A stretch of 64,000 nucleotides of DNA from an uncultured Flaviramulus sp. (GTDB taxonomy: Bacteria > Bacteroidota > Bacteroidia > Flavobacteriales > Flavobacteriaceae), in contig CANLXL010000003.1 of assembly GCA_947495125.1 (NCBI GenBank), positions 523,086-587,085 of the forward strand, read 5' to 3'. The notes beneath the pieces were generated by a model, which ran no database searches, had not been told where the DNA came from, and saw only the letters and a list, made by a program, of their open reading frames with translations. Shown here in pieces: positions 19,104 to 28,809 of the stretch (position 1 is the stretch's first letter; every line of letters begins with the position of its first letter). The translations under genes and the position numbers were made by a program.

Positions 19104-21539
19104 ATGATACGAAACTATTTCAAAATTGCTTGGCGAAACCTTATCAAAAACAAGGGGTTTACGATTATAAATATTGTTGGACTAAGTATTGGAGTAGCGG
19201 CCTGTATTTTGATTTCACTTTACATTGTTCACGAAAGCAGTTACGATAAATACGTTCCAAATTCTGACAATGTATATCGTATGACGGGTGAGTTTATAGA
19301 AGACGGTCGTGTAGATGGCGGGATTCACTTTTCAGCAAACACAGCACGTACATTGCTGGCAGATTTTGATGAGGTTGAAAATGCCGGCAGACTTATGGAT
19401 AACCAGCTTTTTTATGGTGCCGGGAGCAATGATATTCGTTTTGATGGCGAAGCGATGCAGCATCACGAAAAGGGATTTGCTTATGCCGACGAGTCCATGA
19501 TCGACATTATGGGCATTCAAATGCTTTACGGAAATGCTAAGTCGGCACTTTCAAAGCCCAAAACTGTGGTGATTTCAGAAACCATGGCGAACAAATATTT
19601 TAACGGAGAAAATCCTATAGGTAGAATCATGTATTTAAACGGGAATACCGAAGACCCTTTTAAAATCGATGGTGTTATGAAGGATTTTGCCAGTAACTCG
19701 CATTTAAGCTATGATTTTTTAATCACTTTAACTGATGTTGAATTTGGTGATGGGGAGCAAACAAGATGGTTTCAAAATAATTATTATACCTATTTAGTGC
19801 TTCGCCCGGATACCGATATAGCTGTGTTTGAAGATAAAATGTCTAACACATTAATACATAAATATTTAAAACCTGCGTTCATAAATTCCGGGTTTGTTAT
19901 GGGTGAAACCTTAGAAGATAAACTCAGCTTTTATTTACAACGTTTAACAGATATTAATTTACATTCTACAAATATCGATTTTGAATCGAGCTTTCGAAAT
20001 GATATTAAGATCATTTGGATTTTTGGAATCGTGGCCTTGTTTATTTTGGTAATAGCCAGCATTAATTTTGTGAATTTATCAACTGCAAAATCAGCTAACA
20101 GAGCCAAAGAGGTTGGGTTGAGAAAAGTTGTAGGATCCACACGGGCACAACTTGTTGGTCAGTTTTTAGCCGAAGCAGTTTTAATAGCGCTTATCGCATT
20201 TATAATAGGTGTCTTTTTATCGTCTTTATTAATGCCGCTTTTTAGAGATATGTCTGGAATAGACTTGATTATGCCATGGTCGAGCTTAGGGTTTTTGCCC
20301 GTTATTCTGCTTGCCGCTATTTTGGTTGGTATTCTGGCGGGATTATATCCTTCTTTTTACCTCTCAAAATTTAACCCGGTTAATGTTTTAAAAGGAACAC
20401 TTAGTACGGGCAGCAAGTCTGGTGGATTACGAAGCACCTTAGTGGTTTTTCAATTTACCATTTCCATAATCTTAATCGTTGGAACGTTAATCGTAAGCCA
20501 ACAAATGAATTTTATTTTAAATTCTAAAGTAGGTTTTGAAAAAGATCAGGTGGTTCAAATCTATAGTACTAATATTTTGAATGACAAGGTTGAAACGTTC
20601 AAAGAAGAACTTAAAAAACTACCGGGAATAAGCAATGTAACGATTAGTGACTATTTACCTATTGAAGGTACCAAAAGAAACGGAAATAGCTTTGTAAAAG
20701 AAGGGCGGGATAATATAGATGAAACTGTTGGAGGTCAAGCCTGGGTTATCGATGAAGATTATTTGGAAACCATAGGGATAACACTTTCAGAAGGTAGAAA
20801 TTTTATAGCAGATCGAGCTTCCGATGAACAAGCCGTTATACTGAACCAAAAGATGGTTCAAAAACTGAATTTAGAAGACCCCATTGGAAAACGAATTTCC
20901 AGATACGGACAACTATGGGAAGTTATTGGTGTGGTTGAAGATTTTAACTTTAATTCCATGAAAGAAACGGTACAGCCACTCTGTTTTTTTAAAGGGATCA
21001 GTCCAACCATTACGTCGGTTAAAATGAGTACGGAAGACGTTTCTGAAGTATTAGCTTCCATGGAAGCAAAATGGGGTGAGTTTGTTCCAGATATGGCGTT
21101 TCGCTATGAGTTCATGGATGCTTCTTTTGCCAAAATGTATCGCAATGTAAGTCAGATTAAAGCCATCTTCACCACCTTTTCGGTGTTGGCCATATTTGTT
21201 GCTTGTCTTGGGCTATTAGCGCTTTCAGCATATATGGTTGAACAACGGCGTAAAGAAATGAGTATTAGAAAAGTGTTGGGGGCTTCGGTTCAAATAATCT
21301 TTAGGTTGCTCACAAAAAACTTTTTAATATTAGTTATCATCGCCTTATTCGTGGCGGTTCCCATAGCGTATTATTTAATGAAGACTTGGTTACAGGATTA
21401 CGAATATCGCATCGATATGTCCTGGTCTGTATTTGCTGTGGCCGGAATTATAGCCATAGCTATTGCTTTGGTAACAGTAAGTTATCATGCCATGAAATCG
21501 GCAGTAGTTAACCCTGCAGAGCATTTAAGAGGAGAATAA
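19104..21539 (+). CDS. MacB/FtsX-type ABC permease 3 of 15
   Basis: The 811-residue protein begins with MIRNYFKIAWRNL, the N-terminal signature of most members. The first coupling motif is EVGLRKVVG (about 336-344) and the second is EMSIRKVLG, preceded by VEQRRK. Its C-terminus NPAEHLRGE is shared only with permease 4. The first periplasmic domain contains a His-containing stretch (EAMQHHEKGF), also found in permease 4. The last third is almost identical to permease 4 at both DNA and protein level, pointing to very recent duplication or gene conversion. The orphan FecR fragment lies immediately upstream. Confidence 0.93.
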   Translation: MIRNYFKIAWRNLIKNKGFTIINIVGLSIGVAACILISLYIVHESSYDKYVPNSDNVYRMTGEFIEDGRVDGGIHFSANTARTLLADFDEVENAGRLMDNQLFYGAGSNDIRFDGEAMQHHEKGFAYADESMIDIMGIQMLYGNAKSALSKPKTVVISETMANKYFNGENPIGRIMYLNGNTEDPFKIDGVMKDFASNSHLSYDFLITLTDVEFGDGEQTRWFQNNYYTYLVLRPDTDIAVFEDKMSNTLIHKYLKPAFINSGFVMGETLEDKLSFYLQRLTDINLHSTNIDFESSFRNDIKIIWIFGIVALFILVIASINFVNLSTAKSANRAKEVGLRKVVGSTRAQLVGQFLAEAVLIALIAFIIGVFLSSLLMPLFRDMSGIDLIMPWSSLGFLPVILLAAILVGILAGLYPSFYLSKFNPVNVLKGTLSTGSKSGGLRSTLVVFQFTISIILIVGTLIVSQQMNFILNSKVGFEKDQVVQIYSTNILNDKVETFKEELKKLPGISNVTISDYLPIEGTKRNGNSFVKEGRDNIDETVGGQAWVIDEDYLETIGITLSEGRNFIADRASDEQAVILNQKMVQKLNLEDPIGKRISRYGQLWEVIGVVEDFNFNSMKETVQPLCFFKGISPTITSVKMSTEDVSEVLASMEAKWGEFVPDMAFRYEFMDASFAKMYRNVSQIKAIFTTFSVLAIFVACLGLLALSAYMVEQRRKEMSIRKVLGASVQIIFRLLTKNFLILVIIALFVAVPIAYYLMKTWLQDYEYRIDMSWSVFAVAGIIAIAIALVTVSYHAMKSAVVNPAEHLRGE

Positions 21540-21593
21540 ACATCATCAATCAAAAAACGAATAAGTTATGATTTGGAATTATTTTAAAATAGC
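21246..21593 (+). repeat. 348-bp perfect direct repeat, copy 1
   Basis: Bases 21246-21593 are identical to 23704-24051 (offset 2458). The tract covers the last coding part of permease 3, its stop codon, the 28-nt gap and the first codons of permease 4. It is bounded by single mismatches at 21245 and 21594. Another 140 bp or so upstream (from about 21100) differ at only a few mostly silent sites. Confidence 0.9.
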
Positions 21594-23997
21594 TTGGCGA
21601 AATCTTATCAAAAATAGAGGATTCACTTTTATTAATATTATAGGTTTAAGTATTGGTGTCGCTGCTTGCATTTTAATTTCACTTTATATTATTCACGAAA
21701 GCAGTTATGATAAGGAAGTCCCTAACTCAGAAAACACGTATCGTATGGTTGGTGATTTCATTATCGAAGGAAGTGCCGTACCAGGGATAAGTTTTCCAGC
21801 CAAAACAGCGTCAACAGTTATTACAGATTTTGAAGAAGTAGCGAATTCGGGGAGGTTAGCTGATCATTTTTACGGTGGAGGAAGTAATGAAATACGCTTT
21901 GATGGCGAAGCCATGCAACATCATGAGAAAGGTTTTACTTATGTTGATCCTTCAATGATCAATATTATGGGAATTCAGATGATTTATGGCAACCCAACAA
22001 GAGCGTTAGCAGAGCCAAAAACCGTGGTTATTTCGGAAGACATTTCAAAAAAATATTTTAAGAATGAAAATCCTGTTGGGCGGGTCATGTATTTAAATGG
22101 GAATAATGAAGATGCTTTTAGAATTAATGGAGTGATGAAAAATTTTGCCAGTAACTCCCATTTAAACTACGATTTTCTAATCACTTTAACAGATGTCGAG
22201 TTTTGGAAAGGAGAACAAACGAGTTGGACTTCTAATAATTATGATACTTATGTAGTTCTAAGGCCCGATACAGACGTGTCTGAATTTGAAAAAAAAATGT
22301 CCAATACCCTGATTAATAAATATCTAAAACCTGCTTTTATTGCTAACGGGGAGGTTATTGGAGAAACATTGGAAGACAGATATAGAATCTATTTGCAAAA
22401 ATTGACGGACATAAATTTATATTCGGCACATATGGATTTTGAATCTGGCATTCGAAATGATATCAAGATCATTTGGATTTTTGGAATCGTGGCCTTATTT
22501 ATTTTGGTGATAGCCAGCATTAATTTTGTGAATTTATCAACCGCAAAATCTGCCAACAGAGCCAAAGAAGTAGGACTGAGAAAAGTTGTAGGGTCCACAC
22601 GAGCACAGCTTGTTAATCAGTTTTTAGCCGAAGCGATTTTAATAACGTTCGTTGCTTTTATAATAGGTGTCTTTTTAGCGTCTTTACTAATGCCGCTTTT
22701 TAGAGACATGTCTGGGATGGACTTGATCATACCATGGTCTAGCTTAGGCTTTTTACCCGTTATTTTACTTGCAGCAATTTTAGTCGGTATTCTGGCGGGA
22801 TTATATCCTTCATTTTATTTGTCAAATTTCAACCCTATTAATGTTTTAAAAGGGAGGCTTAGTACTGGAAGTAAGTCTGGCGGATTGCGAAGTACCTTGG
22901 TCGTTTTTCAATTTACGATTTCCATAATATTGATCGTTGGGACTTTAATAGTAAGCCAACAAATGAATTTTATTTTAAATTCAAAAGTAGGGTTCGACAA
23001 GGATCAGGTGGTTCAGATTTATAGTACCAATATTCTAAATGATAGGGTAGAAACGTTTAAAGAAGAACTTAAAAAATTACCGAGAATTAGTGACGTAACC
23101 ATTAGTGATTACTTACCCCTTGAAGGCACCAAAAGGAATGAAGCTAGCTTTGTAAAAGAAGGTCGAGATGGTATCGATGAAACTGTTGGAGGTCAGGCCT
23201 GGGTAGTAGATGAAGATTACATCGAAACTCTGGGTATAAGTCTCACTGAAGGTCGAAATTTTATAGCAGAACGAATCTTTGACGAACAAGCGGTTATACT
23301 AAATCAAACCATGGTTGAAAAACTAAACCTAGAGGATCCGATTGGGAAACGAATTTCGAGGTATGGTAAACTATACGAGGTTATAGGTGTAGTCGAAGAT
23401 TTTAATTTCAATACCATGAAGGAATCGGTACGACCACTAGGCTTTTTTAGAGGGATAAGTCCAACCATTACTTCGGTTAAAATGAGTACGGGAGACGTTT
23501 CTGAAGTATTAGCTTCCATGGAAGCAAAATGGGATGAGTTTGTTCCGGATATGGCGTTTCGCTATGAGTTTATGGATGCTTCTTTTGCCAAAATGTATCG
23601 TAATGTAAGTCAGATCAAAGCCATCTTCACCACCTTTTCGGTGTTGGCCATATTTGTTGCTTGTCTTGGGCTATTAGCGCTTTCAGCATATATGGTTGAA
23701 CAGCGGCGTAAAGAAATGAGTATTAGAAAAGTGTTGGGGGCTTCGGTTCAAATAATCTTTAGGTTGCTCACAAAAAACTTTTTAATATTAGTTATCATCG
23801 CCTTATTCGTGGCGGTTCCCATAGCGTATTATTTAATGAAGACTTGGTTACAGGATTACGAATATCGCATCGATATGTCCTGGTCTGTATTTGCTGTGGC
23901 CGGAATTATAGCCATAGCTATTGCTTTGGTAACAGTAAGTTATCATGCCATGAAATCGGCAGTAGTTAACCCTGCAGAGCATTTAAGAGGAGAATAA
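21568..23997 (+). CDS. MacB/FtsX-type ABC permease 4 of 15
   Basis: This 809-residue copy is the nearest paralogue of permease 3. From about residue 300 to the end the two proteins differ at few positions, and over the last 150 residues the only visible change is AKWDEF for AKWGEF. The first periplasmic domain is more divergent (for example IIEGSAVPGISFPAKTASTV). The N-terminus reads MIWNYFKIAWRNL, a Trp variant shared with permeases 5 and 6. Coupling motifs EVGLRKVVG and EMSIRKVLG are intact. The pattern of a diverse front and an identical back fits homogenisation of the mechanical part, with the first periplasmic domain left free to vary. Confidence 0.93.
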   Translation: MIWNYFKIAWRNLIKNRGFTFINIIGLSIGVAACILISLYIIHESSYDKEVPNSENTYRMVGDFIIEGSAVPGISFPAKTASTVITDFEEVANSGRLADHFYGGGSNEIRFDGEAMQHHEKGFTYVDPSMINIMGIQMIYGNPTRALAEPKTVVISEDISKKYFKNENPVGRVMYLNGNNEDAFRINGVMKNFASNSHLNYDFLITLTDVEFWKGEQTSWTSNNYDTYVVLRPDTDVSEFEKKMSNTLINKYLKPAFIANGEVIGETLEDRYRIYLQKLTDINLYSAHMDFESGIRNDIKIIWIFGIVALFILVIASINFVNLSTAKSANRAKEVGLRKVVGSTRAQLVNQFLAEAILITFVAFIIGVFLASLLMPLFRDMSGMDLIIPWSSLGFLPVILLAAILVGILAGLYPSFYLSNFNPINVLKGRLSTGSKSGGLRSTLVVFQFTISIILIVGTLIVSQQMNFILNSKVGFDKDQVVQIYSTNILNDRVETFKEELKKLPRISDVTISDYLPLEGTKRNEASFVKEGRDGIDETVGGQAWVVDEDYIETLGISLTEGRNFIAERIFDEQAVILNQTMVEKLNLEDPIGKRISRYGKLYEVIGVVEDFNFNTMKESVRPLGFFRGISPTITSVKMSTGDVSEVLASMEAKWDEFVPDMAFRYEFMDASFAKMYRNVSQIKAIFTTFSVLAIFVACLGLLALSAYMVEQRRKEMSIRKVLGASVQIIFRLLTKNFLILVIIALFVAVPIAYYLMKTWLQDYEYRIDMSWSVFAVAGIIAIAIALVTVSYHAMKSAVVNPAEHLRGE

Positions 23998-24051
23998 ACA
24001 TCATCAATCAAAAAACGAATAAGTTATGATTTGGAATTATTTTAAAATAGC
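23704..24051 (+). repeat. 348-bp perfect direct repeat, copy 2
   Basis: This is the second copy of the tract described at 21246-21593. It spans the end of permease 4, the gap and the first codons of permease 5 up to the first mismatch at 24052. Because the repeat runs past the stop codon into the next gene start, the duplicated unit was probably a permease gene plus its downstream junction. Confidence 0.9.
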
Positions 24052-26395
24052 ATGGCGGAATCTTATTCAAAATAAGGGCTATTCGGCTATAAACATTGGC
24101 GGATTGGCCATTGGAATGGCAAGTAGTCTTTTTATTCTTTTATGGGTGAATAATGAAACGAGCTATGATAAGTTTCATACGCATGCAGATGACATTTTCA
24201 GATTAACAGCCGATGCCGGGAATGGGTTTAAAGCGGCAGTAAGTCCGGCAGGCATGGTAGAGCAATTACCAGATGATTTACCGGAAATAGAATCATACGT
24301 GCGCCTAAGTCAAAGTTTTGAACCTTTATTTGAAGCCAACGATAAAAGTCTTAAAATTGAATCTGTCTTTTTTGCCGACGCTAATTTTTTAGACGTATTC
24401 ACTTTTCAATTGATTGCCGGAGACGCTAAAACAGCTCTTATAAATCCAGATGGGATGTTAATTACGGAAGCTACAGCCAAAAAACTTTTCGGCAATGAAA
24501 ATGCTTTAGGAAAGGTGGTAAAAGTAGACAAGACTGAAAGTTTTACGGTAACGGGCATATTGGCAAATGTACCATCCAATTCTCATCTTCAATTCAATGT
24601 TATTTTGCCTATGGCATTTAATGCAAAAACACATAGGGATCTTATAAATAAGACCTGGGAGAATTTTAATTTTTACGGCTATTTTCAATTTAAAAAAGGG
24701 GCTGTTTCGTCGCCCGAAACACGTTCCCAAACTGTTGAAAAAATTAACCAAATATATAGTAACAGAATAAAAGAATTTGAAGTTAAGTTCAATTTACAGC
24801 CATTAACAGATATTCATTTACACTCCGATTTACAAATAGATCTTCCGGGGCGTGGCAATATTCAGTATGTAAATATTTTTCTAATCGTAGCCTTCATTAT
24901 TTTAATCGTAGCATGCATTAATTATATGAATCTGGCCACGGCCCGTTCGTCTAAGCGCGCTAAAGAAGTTGGTCTTCGTAAAGTTATCGGTGCCAGGAGA
25001 AAACAGCTTATATTTCAGTTTTTAAGCGAATCATTTATATTATCTTTTTTATCACTTTTAGTGGCCATTGGTATTGTGTATTTGTTTTTACCCGCATTTA
25101 ACACCCTTACACAAAAACAGTTACTCTTTAGTATAGGGGATCGCCAGATTTGGATGAGCTTAGGCGCTATATTTTTGGTAGCAAGTTTTTTATCAGGAAG
25201 CTATCCGGCGTTGTTTTTATCTAATTTCAAGCCTATATCGGTGTTAAAAGGACGCGTAAGGATTGCAAGTTATAATCTGGTTTTTAGAAATGGATTAATC
25301 ATTACGCAATTTGTAGCTTCGGTTTTATTGCTTATTGGTACCGCGGTTGTTTATAATCAATTGAATTTTATAAAAAACAAAAATTTAGGATTCGATAAAG
25401 AAAATCTGCTCTACATGCCTTTGGAAGGCGATATCCAAGATAAGCAAGAAGCTTTAAAAATTGCATTGCAAAACAACCCTTTGACCGACCATTTTTCTTT
25501 CGTTTCAGATTTACCAACAAGTCTGGAAACAGGTACGTTTACCGTCGATTGGGATGGAAAAGACCCCAATGAGCAAATACTCTTTCCAAATATGCGCATA
25601 GATGAAAATTTTATCGATGTGTTTAAAGTTGAAATTATCAATGGCAGAGGATTTTCAGAAGAATTTTCAGCGGATAGAACAAATTATATCGTTAATGAAA
25701 AAGCGGTAAGTAGCATGAACATGACTGTCGAAAATGCCATTGGCAAACGTTTGAATTTTCAGGGTAGAGAAGGTATTATCATAGGCGTCGTTAAAGATTT
25801 TAACTATAAACACCTTCAACATGCTATAGAACCTTTGATATTAGAATCTAATTCAGGAAGAGGTAATGTGGTCATACGAATTGCAGCGAATAATGTTGAG
25901 AAAACGATTAGTGCCTTAGAAGGTATCTATAATGCATTAGATCTTGCATACCCTTTTGAATACAATTTTGTTGATGCCGATTTAGATGCACAATATAAAG
26001 GTGAACAGCAGATGGAAGTTGTCTTTAATCTCTTTGCCATTTTAGCCATTTTTATTTCTTGCTTAGGGCTCTATGGCTTATCTGCGTTTATGGCAGAGCA
26101 GCGTTTTAAAGAAATAGGTGTTAGAAAAGTTTTAGGTGCCAGTGTATTGAAGTTGGTTAATATGCTTTCCTGGGATTTATTAAAACTGGTTTTTATTGCC
26201 TTTTTAATTGCCTTACCATTGGCTTGGTATATTATGAATTTATGGCTTCAAGGCTTTGCATTTCATATAAATATATCCTGGGGCATCTTTGTTTTGGCAG
26301 GAATTGCGGTGTCATTTGTTGCGTTGTCAACCGTAAGCTATCAAAGTTTTAGAGCTGCTAATGCGAATCCGATTAAAAGTTTAAGAACGGAATAA
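24026..26395 (+). CDS. MacB/FtsX-type ABC permease 5 of 15
   Basis: At 789 residues this is one of the shorter copies. Its first helix (INIGGLAIGMASSLFILLW, about 23-41) and the coupling motifs EVGLRKVIG (314-322) and EIGVRKVLG are complete. The second periplasmic domain carries the WDGKDPN motif, a variant of the W-x-G-K/M block also found in permeases 6, 9, 12 and 14. Only the leader and first codons match permease 4 at DNA level; the rest is clearly different, so the copies meet at the gene start. Its C-terminus is NPIKSLRTE, and permease 6 begins 2 nt after its stop. Confidence 0.93.
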   Translation: MIWNYFKIAWRNLIQNKGYSAINIGGLAIGMASSLFILLWVNNETSYDKFHTHADDIFRLTADAGNGFKAAVSPAGMVEQLPDDLPEIESYVRLSQSFEPLFEANDKSLKIESVFFADANFLDVFTFQLIAGDAKTALINPDGMLITEATAKKLFGNENALGKVVKVDKTESFTVTGILANVPSNSHLQFNVILPMAFNAKTHRDLINKTWENFNFYGYFQFKKGAVSSPETRSQTVEKINQIYSNRIKEFEVKFNLQPLTDIHLHSDLQIDLPGRGNIQYVNIFLIVAFIILIVACINYMNLATARSSKRAKEVGLRKVIGARRKQLIFQFLSESFILSFLSLLVAIGIVYLFLPAFNTLTQKQLLFSIGDRQIWMSLGAIFLVASFLSGSYPALFLSNFKPISVLKGRVRIASYNLVFRNGLIITQFVASVLLLIGTAVVYNQLNFIKNKNLGFDKENLLYMPLEGDIQDKQEALKIALQNNPLTDHFSFVSDLPTSLETGTFTVDWDGKDPNEQILFPNMRIDENFIDVFKVEIINGRGFSEEFSADRTNYIVNEKAVSSMNMTVENAIGKRLNFQGREGIIIGVVKDFNYKHLQHAIEPLILESNSGRGNVVIRIAANNVEKTISALEGIYNALDLAYPFEYNFVDADLDAQYKGEQQMEVVFNLFAILAIFISCLGLYGLSAFMAEQRFKEIGVRKVLGASVLKLVNMLSWDLLKLVFIAFLIALPLAWYIMNLWLQGFAFHINISWGIFVLAGIAVSFVALSTVSYQSFRAANANPIKSLRTE

Positions 26396-26397
26396 CT

Positions 26398-28773
26398 ATG
26401 ATCTGGAATTATTTTAAAATAGCGTTTAGAATTTTTCAAAAAGAGAAGTCTGCCACACTGACTAATATCTTAGGAATGTCTCTTGGTATAACCTGTAGTA
26501 TTCTTATCTATTTATGGTTACAAGATGAGCTTCGCTACAATGATTTAGCTGAAGACGAAAACCGTATATGCTATGTAATGACAAATCACCCAATGACTGG
26601 CGGAGACATAAAAACATGGGCAACAACACCACAACCTCTTAAAGCCGTGTTGGAAGAAAAATATCCCAGTATTGAAAAAGTAGCCTTGTTAACCTGGGAA
26701 CCTCCAACAAATTTTAAAAAATCTAATGGTTTTCTACAAGAAAATGGCAGCTATGCCTCTCCTGAAGTTTTTGAGATCTTTAAAATACCTTTTGTCGATG
26801 GGAATTACACGCCGCTTTTCGAAAAAACCAAAGCCATAGTAATTTCAGAAAATTTCGCTAAACGTTATTTTGGCAACGCTTGGAAAACATCTCATGTTAT
26901 TGGACAATTTATAACCAATGATAATGAAGATGTATACGAATTGGTAGGCGTTTTTGAAAGCCTGCCCAAACAGTCTACACTTCAATTCGATTTTGTTATT
27001 CCGTACGCCGAGAAGCTTAATAAAAATCCGTGGTTAAAACACTGGGGAAACTTTCAAAATCAAATGTATGTTAAGCTAGCACATGGGGTATCGAAAGAAG
27101 AAGCCAATATGCGTATTAAAAATGCCATCATAGATAATCGTCCGGATGAGGCAACTACGGAAGAGCTCTTACTTCAACCCTTTACCGATCAGTACCTCTA
27201 TAATAATTTTGAAGGAGGAAAAGTATCGGGCGGGCGTATTGAATATGTACACTTGTTATCTATTGCAGCGATTTTGATCTTGCTTTTGGCAAGTATAAAT
27301 TTCATGAATTTATCTACGGCTCGTGCTGCAAAGCGGTCGAAAGAAACAGGTGTTAGAAAAGTACTCGGAGCACTTAAATGGAATCTCAAAATTCAGTTTA
27401 TTATCGAGTCGATATTAATAACTCTATTCGGATTTGGTATTTCGATAGTCATTGTTTTAGGATTATTGCCAAAGTTTAATGAGCTAACCGACAAGCAGAT
27501 AGATGTTAACTTTTTTACACTCGAGTTTATGGTCTATGCAGCGTCGTTTGCTCTATTAGTGGGATTATGTTCTGGAATTTATCCGGCGTTTTATTTATCG
27601 GCATTAAGCCCGGTTCGATCATTAAAAGGCGTTTTTACCCATAATCGAAAAGAAGCCTTTTTTAGAAAGTCCCTCATTGTATTTCAGTTTATGATTACTA
27701 TCGTTATGATAATCGGAGCTATTTCTGTCTATAAGCAAGTAGGCTACATCCAGAATAAAAATATTGGTTTCGATAAAGAGAATCTGGTCGAAGTTTATAT
27801 GGGAGATATAGATCCTACACGTAATTACGAAGTTTATAAACGAGAGCTCCTGGAGAAACCCGGAATATTGGAAGTCGCTCCAATAAATCAAAACATTCTA
27901 AATATAAGTAATTCAACTTCTGATCCTGAATGGGATGGCAAAATGGCGGACGAAATTACATCTTTTACCATCATGTGCAGCGACCCCGATTTTTTAAAAA
28001 CTACAGGCATAAAATTGAAGGCAGGCAGAAATTTTAGCTGGCAGAAAGCCACCGATACCGCTAATTTTATTATAAATGGAGCTGCTCAAAAAGCAATGAG
28101 AATGAAAGACCCTATTGGTGAGAATTTAGGATTTTGGGGCAGAACCGGTAAAATAATAGGTGTTATAGACGATGTCCATATTCATTCGTTACATGCTGCA
28201 ATAGAGCCATTCATTATTAGATACGATCCTCCCATGACATACAAAATGCTGGTGCGTATAGAAGCAAACAAAACATCACAAGCTATAGCCTCTCTGGAAG
28301 AACTTCACCATAAATTTAATCCCGGTAAGATATTCAACTATGATTTTATTTCAGATATGTATCGGGGGCAATATAAGAGTGAGTATCTTATAAAAGATCT
28401 GGTTTTATATTTTACCATTATAGCCATATTTATTTCCTGTTTGGGGCTTTTAAGTCTTATTGCATATACAGCCAATCAAAGATCTAAAGAGATTAGTATA
28501 CGTAAAGTGTTAGGTGCTTCTATCATGAATATTCTGCGCTTACTTTCAAAAGATTTTTTACGCCTTATTATTATTGCGATAATCATATCTATTCCAATTG
28601 CTTATTACATCATAACAGGATGGCTTGAAAATTTTGCATATCGAATATCACTAGACTGGATGTTGTTTTTTATATCTGGACTTGCCGCTATCGTGATTAC
28701 CATTTTTATTATAGGTGCACAGGTATTAAAAGCGGCAACTGCCAGCCCTATAAAAAGTTTAAAAACAGAATAA
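26398..28773 (+). CDS. MacB/FtsX-type ABC permease 6 of 15
   Basis: The 791-residue chain starts MIWNYFKIAFRIFQKEKSAT and keeps both coupling motifs (ETGVRKVLG, with Thr in place of the usual Val, and EISIRKVLG). Before helix 2 it has FEGGKVSGGRIEYV, a block shared with permeases 9, 12 and 14 (FENG-x3-GGRI-x-YV type). The second periplasmic domain has the motif PEWDGKMADE. Together these place it in the same structural subgroup. Its C-terminal tail SPIKSLKTE has Ser in place of the usual Asn. The start codon lies 2 nt after the preceding stop, so translation is likely coupled. Confidence 0.92.
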   Translation: MIWNYFKIAFRIFQKEKSATLTNILGMSLGITCSILIYLWLQDELRYNDLAEDENRICYVMTNHPMTGGDIKTWATTPQPLKAVLEEKYPSIEKVALLTWEPPTNFKKSNGFLQENGSYASPEVFEIFKIPFVDGNYTPLFEKTKAIVISENFAKRYFGNAWKTSHVIGQFITNDNEDVYELVGVFESLPKQSTLQFDFVIPYAEKLNKNPWLKHWGNFQNQMYVKLAHGVSKEEANMRIKNAIIDNRPDEATTEELLLQPFTDQYLYNNFEGGKVSGGRIEYVHLLSIAAILILLLASINFMNLSTARAAKRSKETGVRKVLGALKWNLKIQFIIESILITLFGFGISIVIVLGLLPKFNELTDKQIDVNFFTLEFMVYAASFALLVGLCSGIYPAFYLSALSPVRSLKGVFTHNRKEAFFRKSLIVFQFMITIVMIIGAISVYKQVGYIQNKNIGFDKENLVEVYMGDIDPTRNYEVYKRELLEKPGILEVAPINQNILNISNSTSDPEWDGKMADEITSFTIMCSDPDFLKTTGIKLKAGRNFSWQKATDTANFIINGAAQKAMRMKDPIGENLGFWGRTGKIIGVIDDVHIHSLHAAIEPFIIRYDPPMTYKMLVRIEANKTSQAIASLEELHHKFNPGKIFNYDFISDMYRGQYKSEYLIKDLVLYFTIIAIFISCLGLLSLIAYTANQRSKEISIRKVLGASIMNILRLLSKDFLRLIIIAIIISIPIAYYIITGWLENFAYRISLDWMLFFISGLAAIVITIFIIGAQVLKAATASPIKSLKTE

Positions 28774-28809
28774 AATTGAGACCTGAGAGGCCTTATAAAA
28801 AGAGAAATC

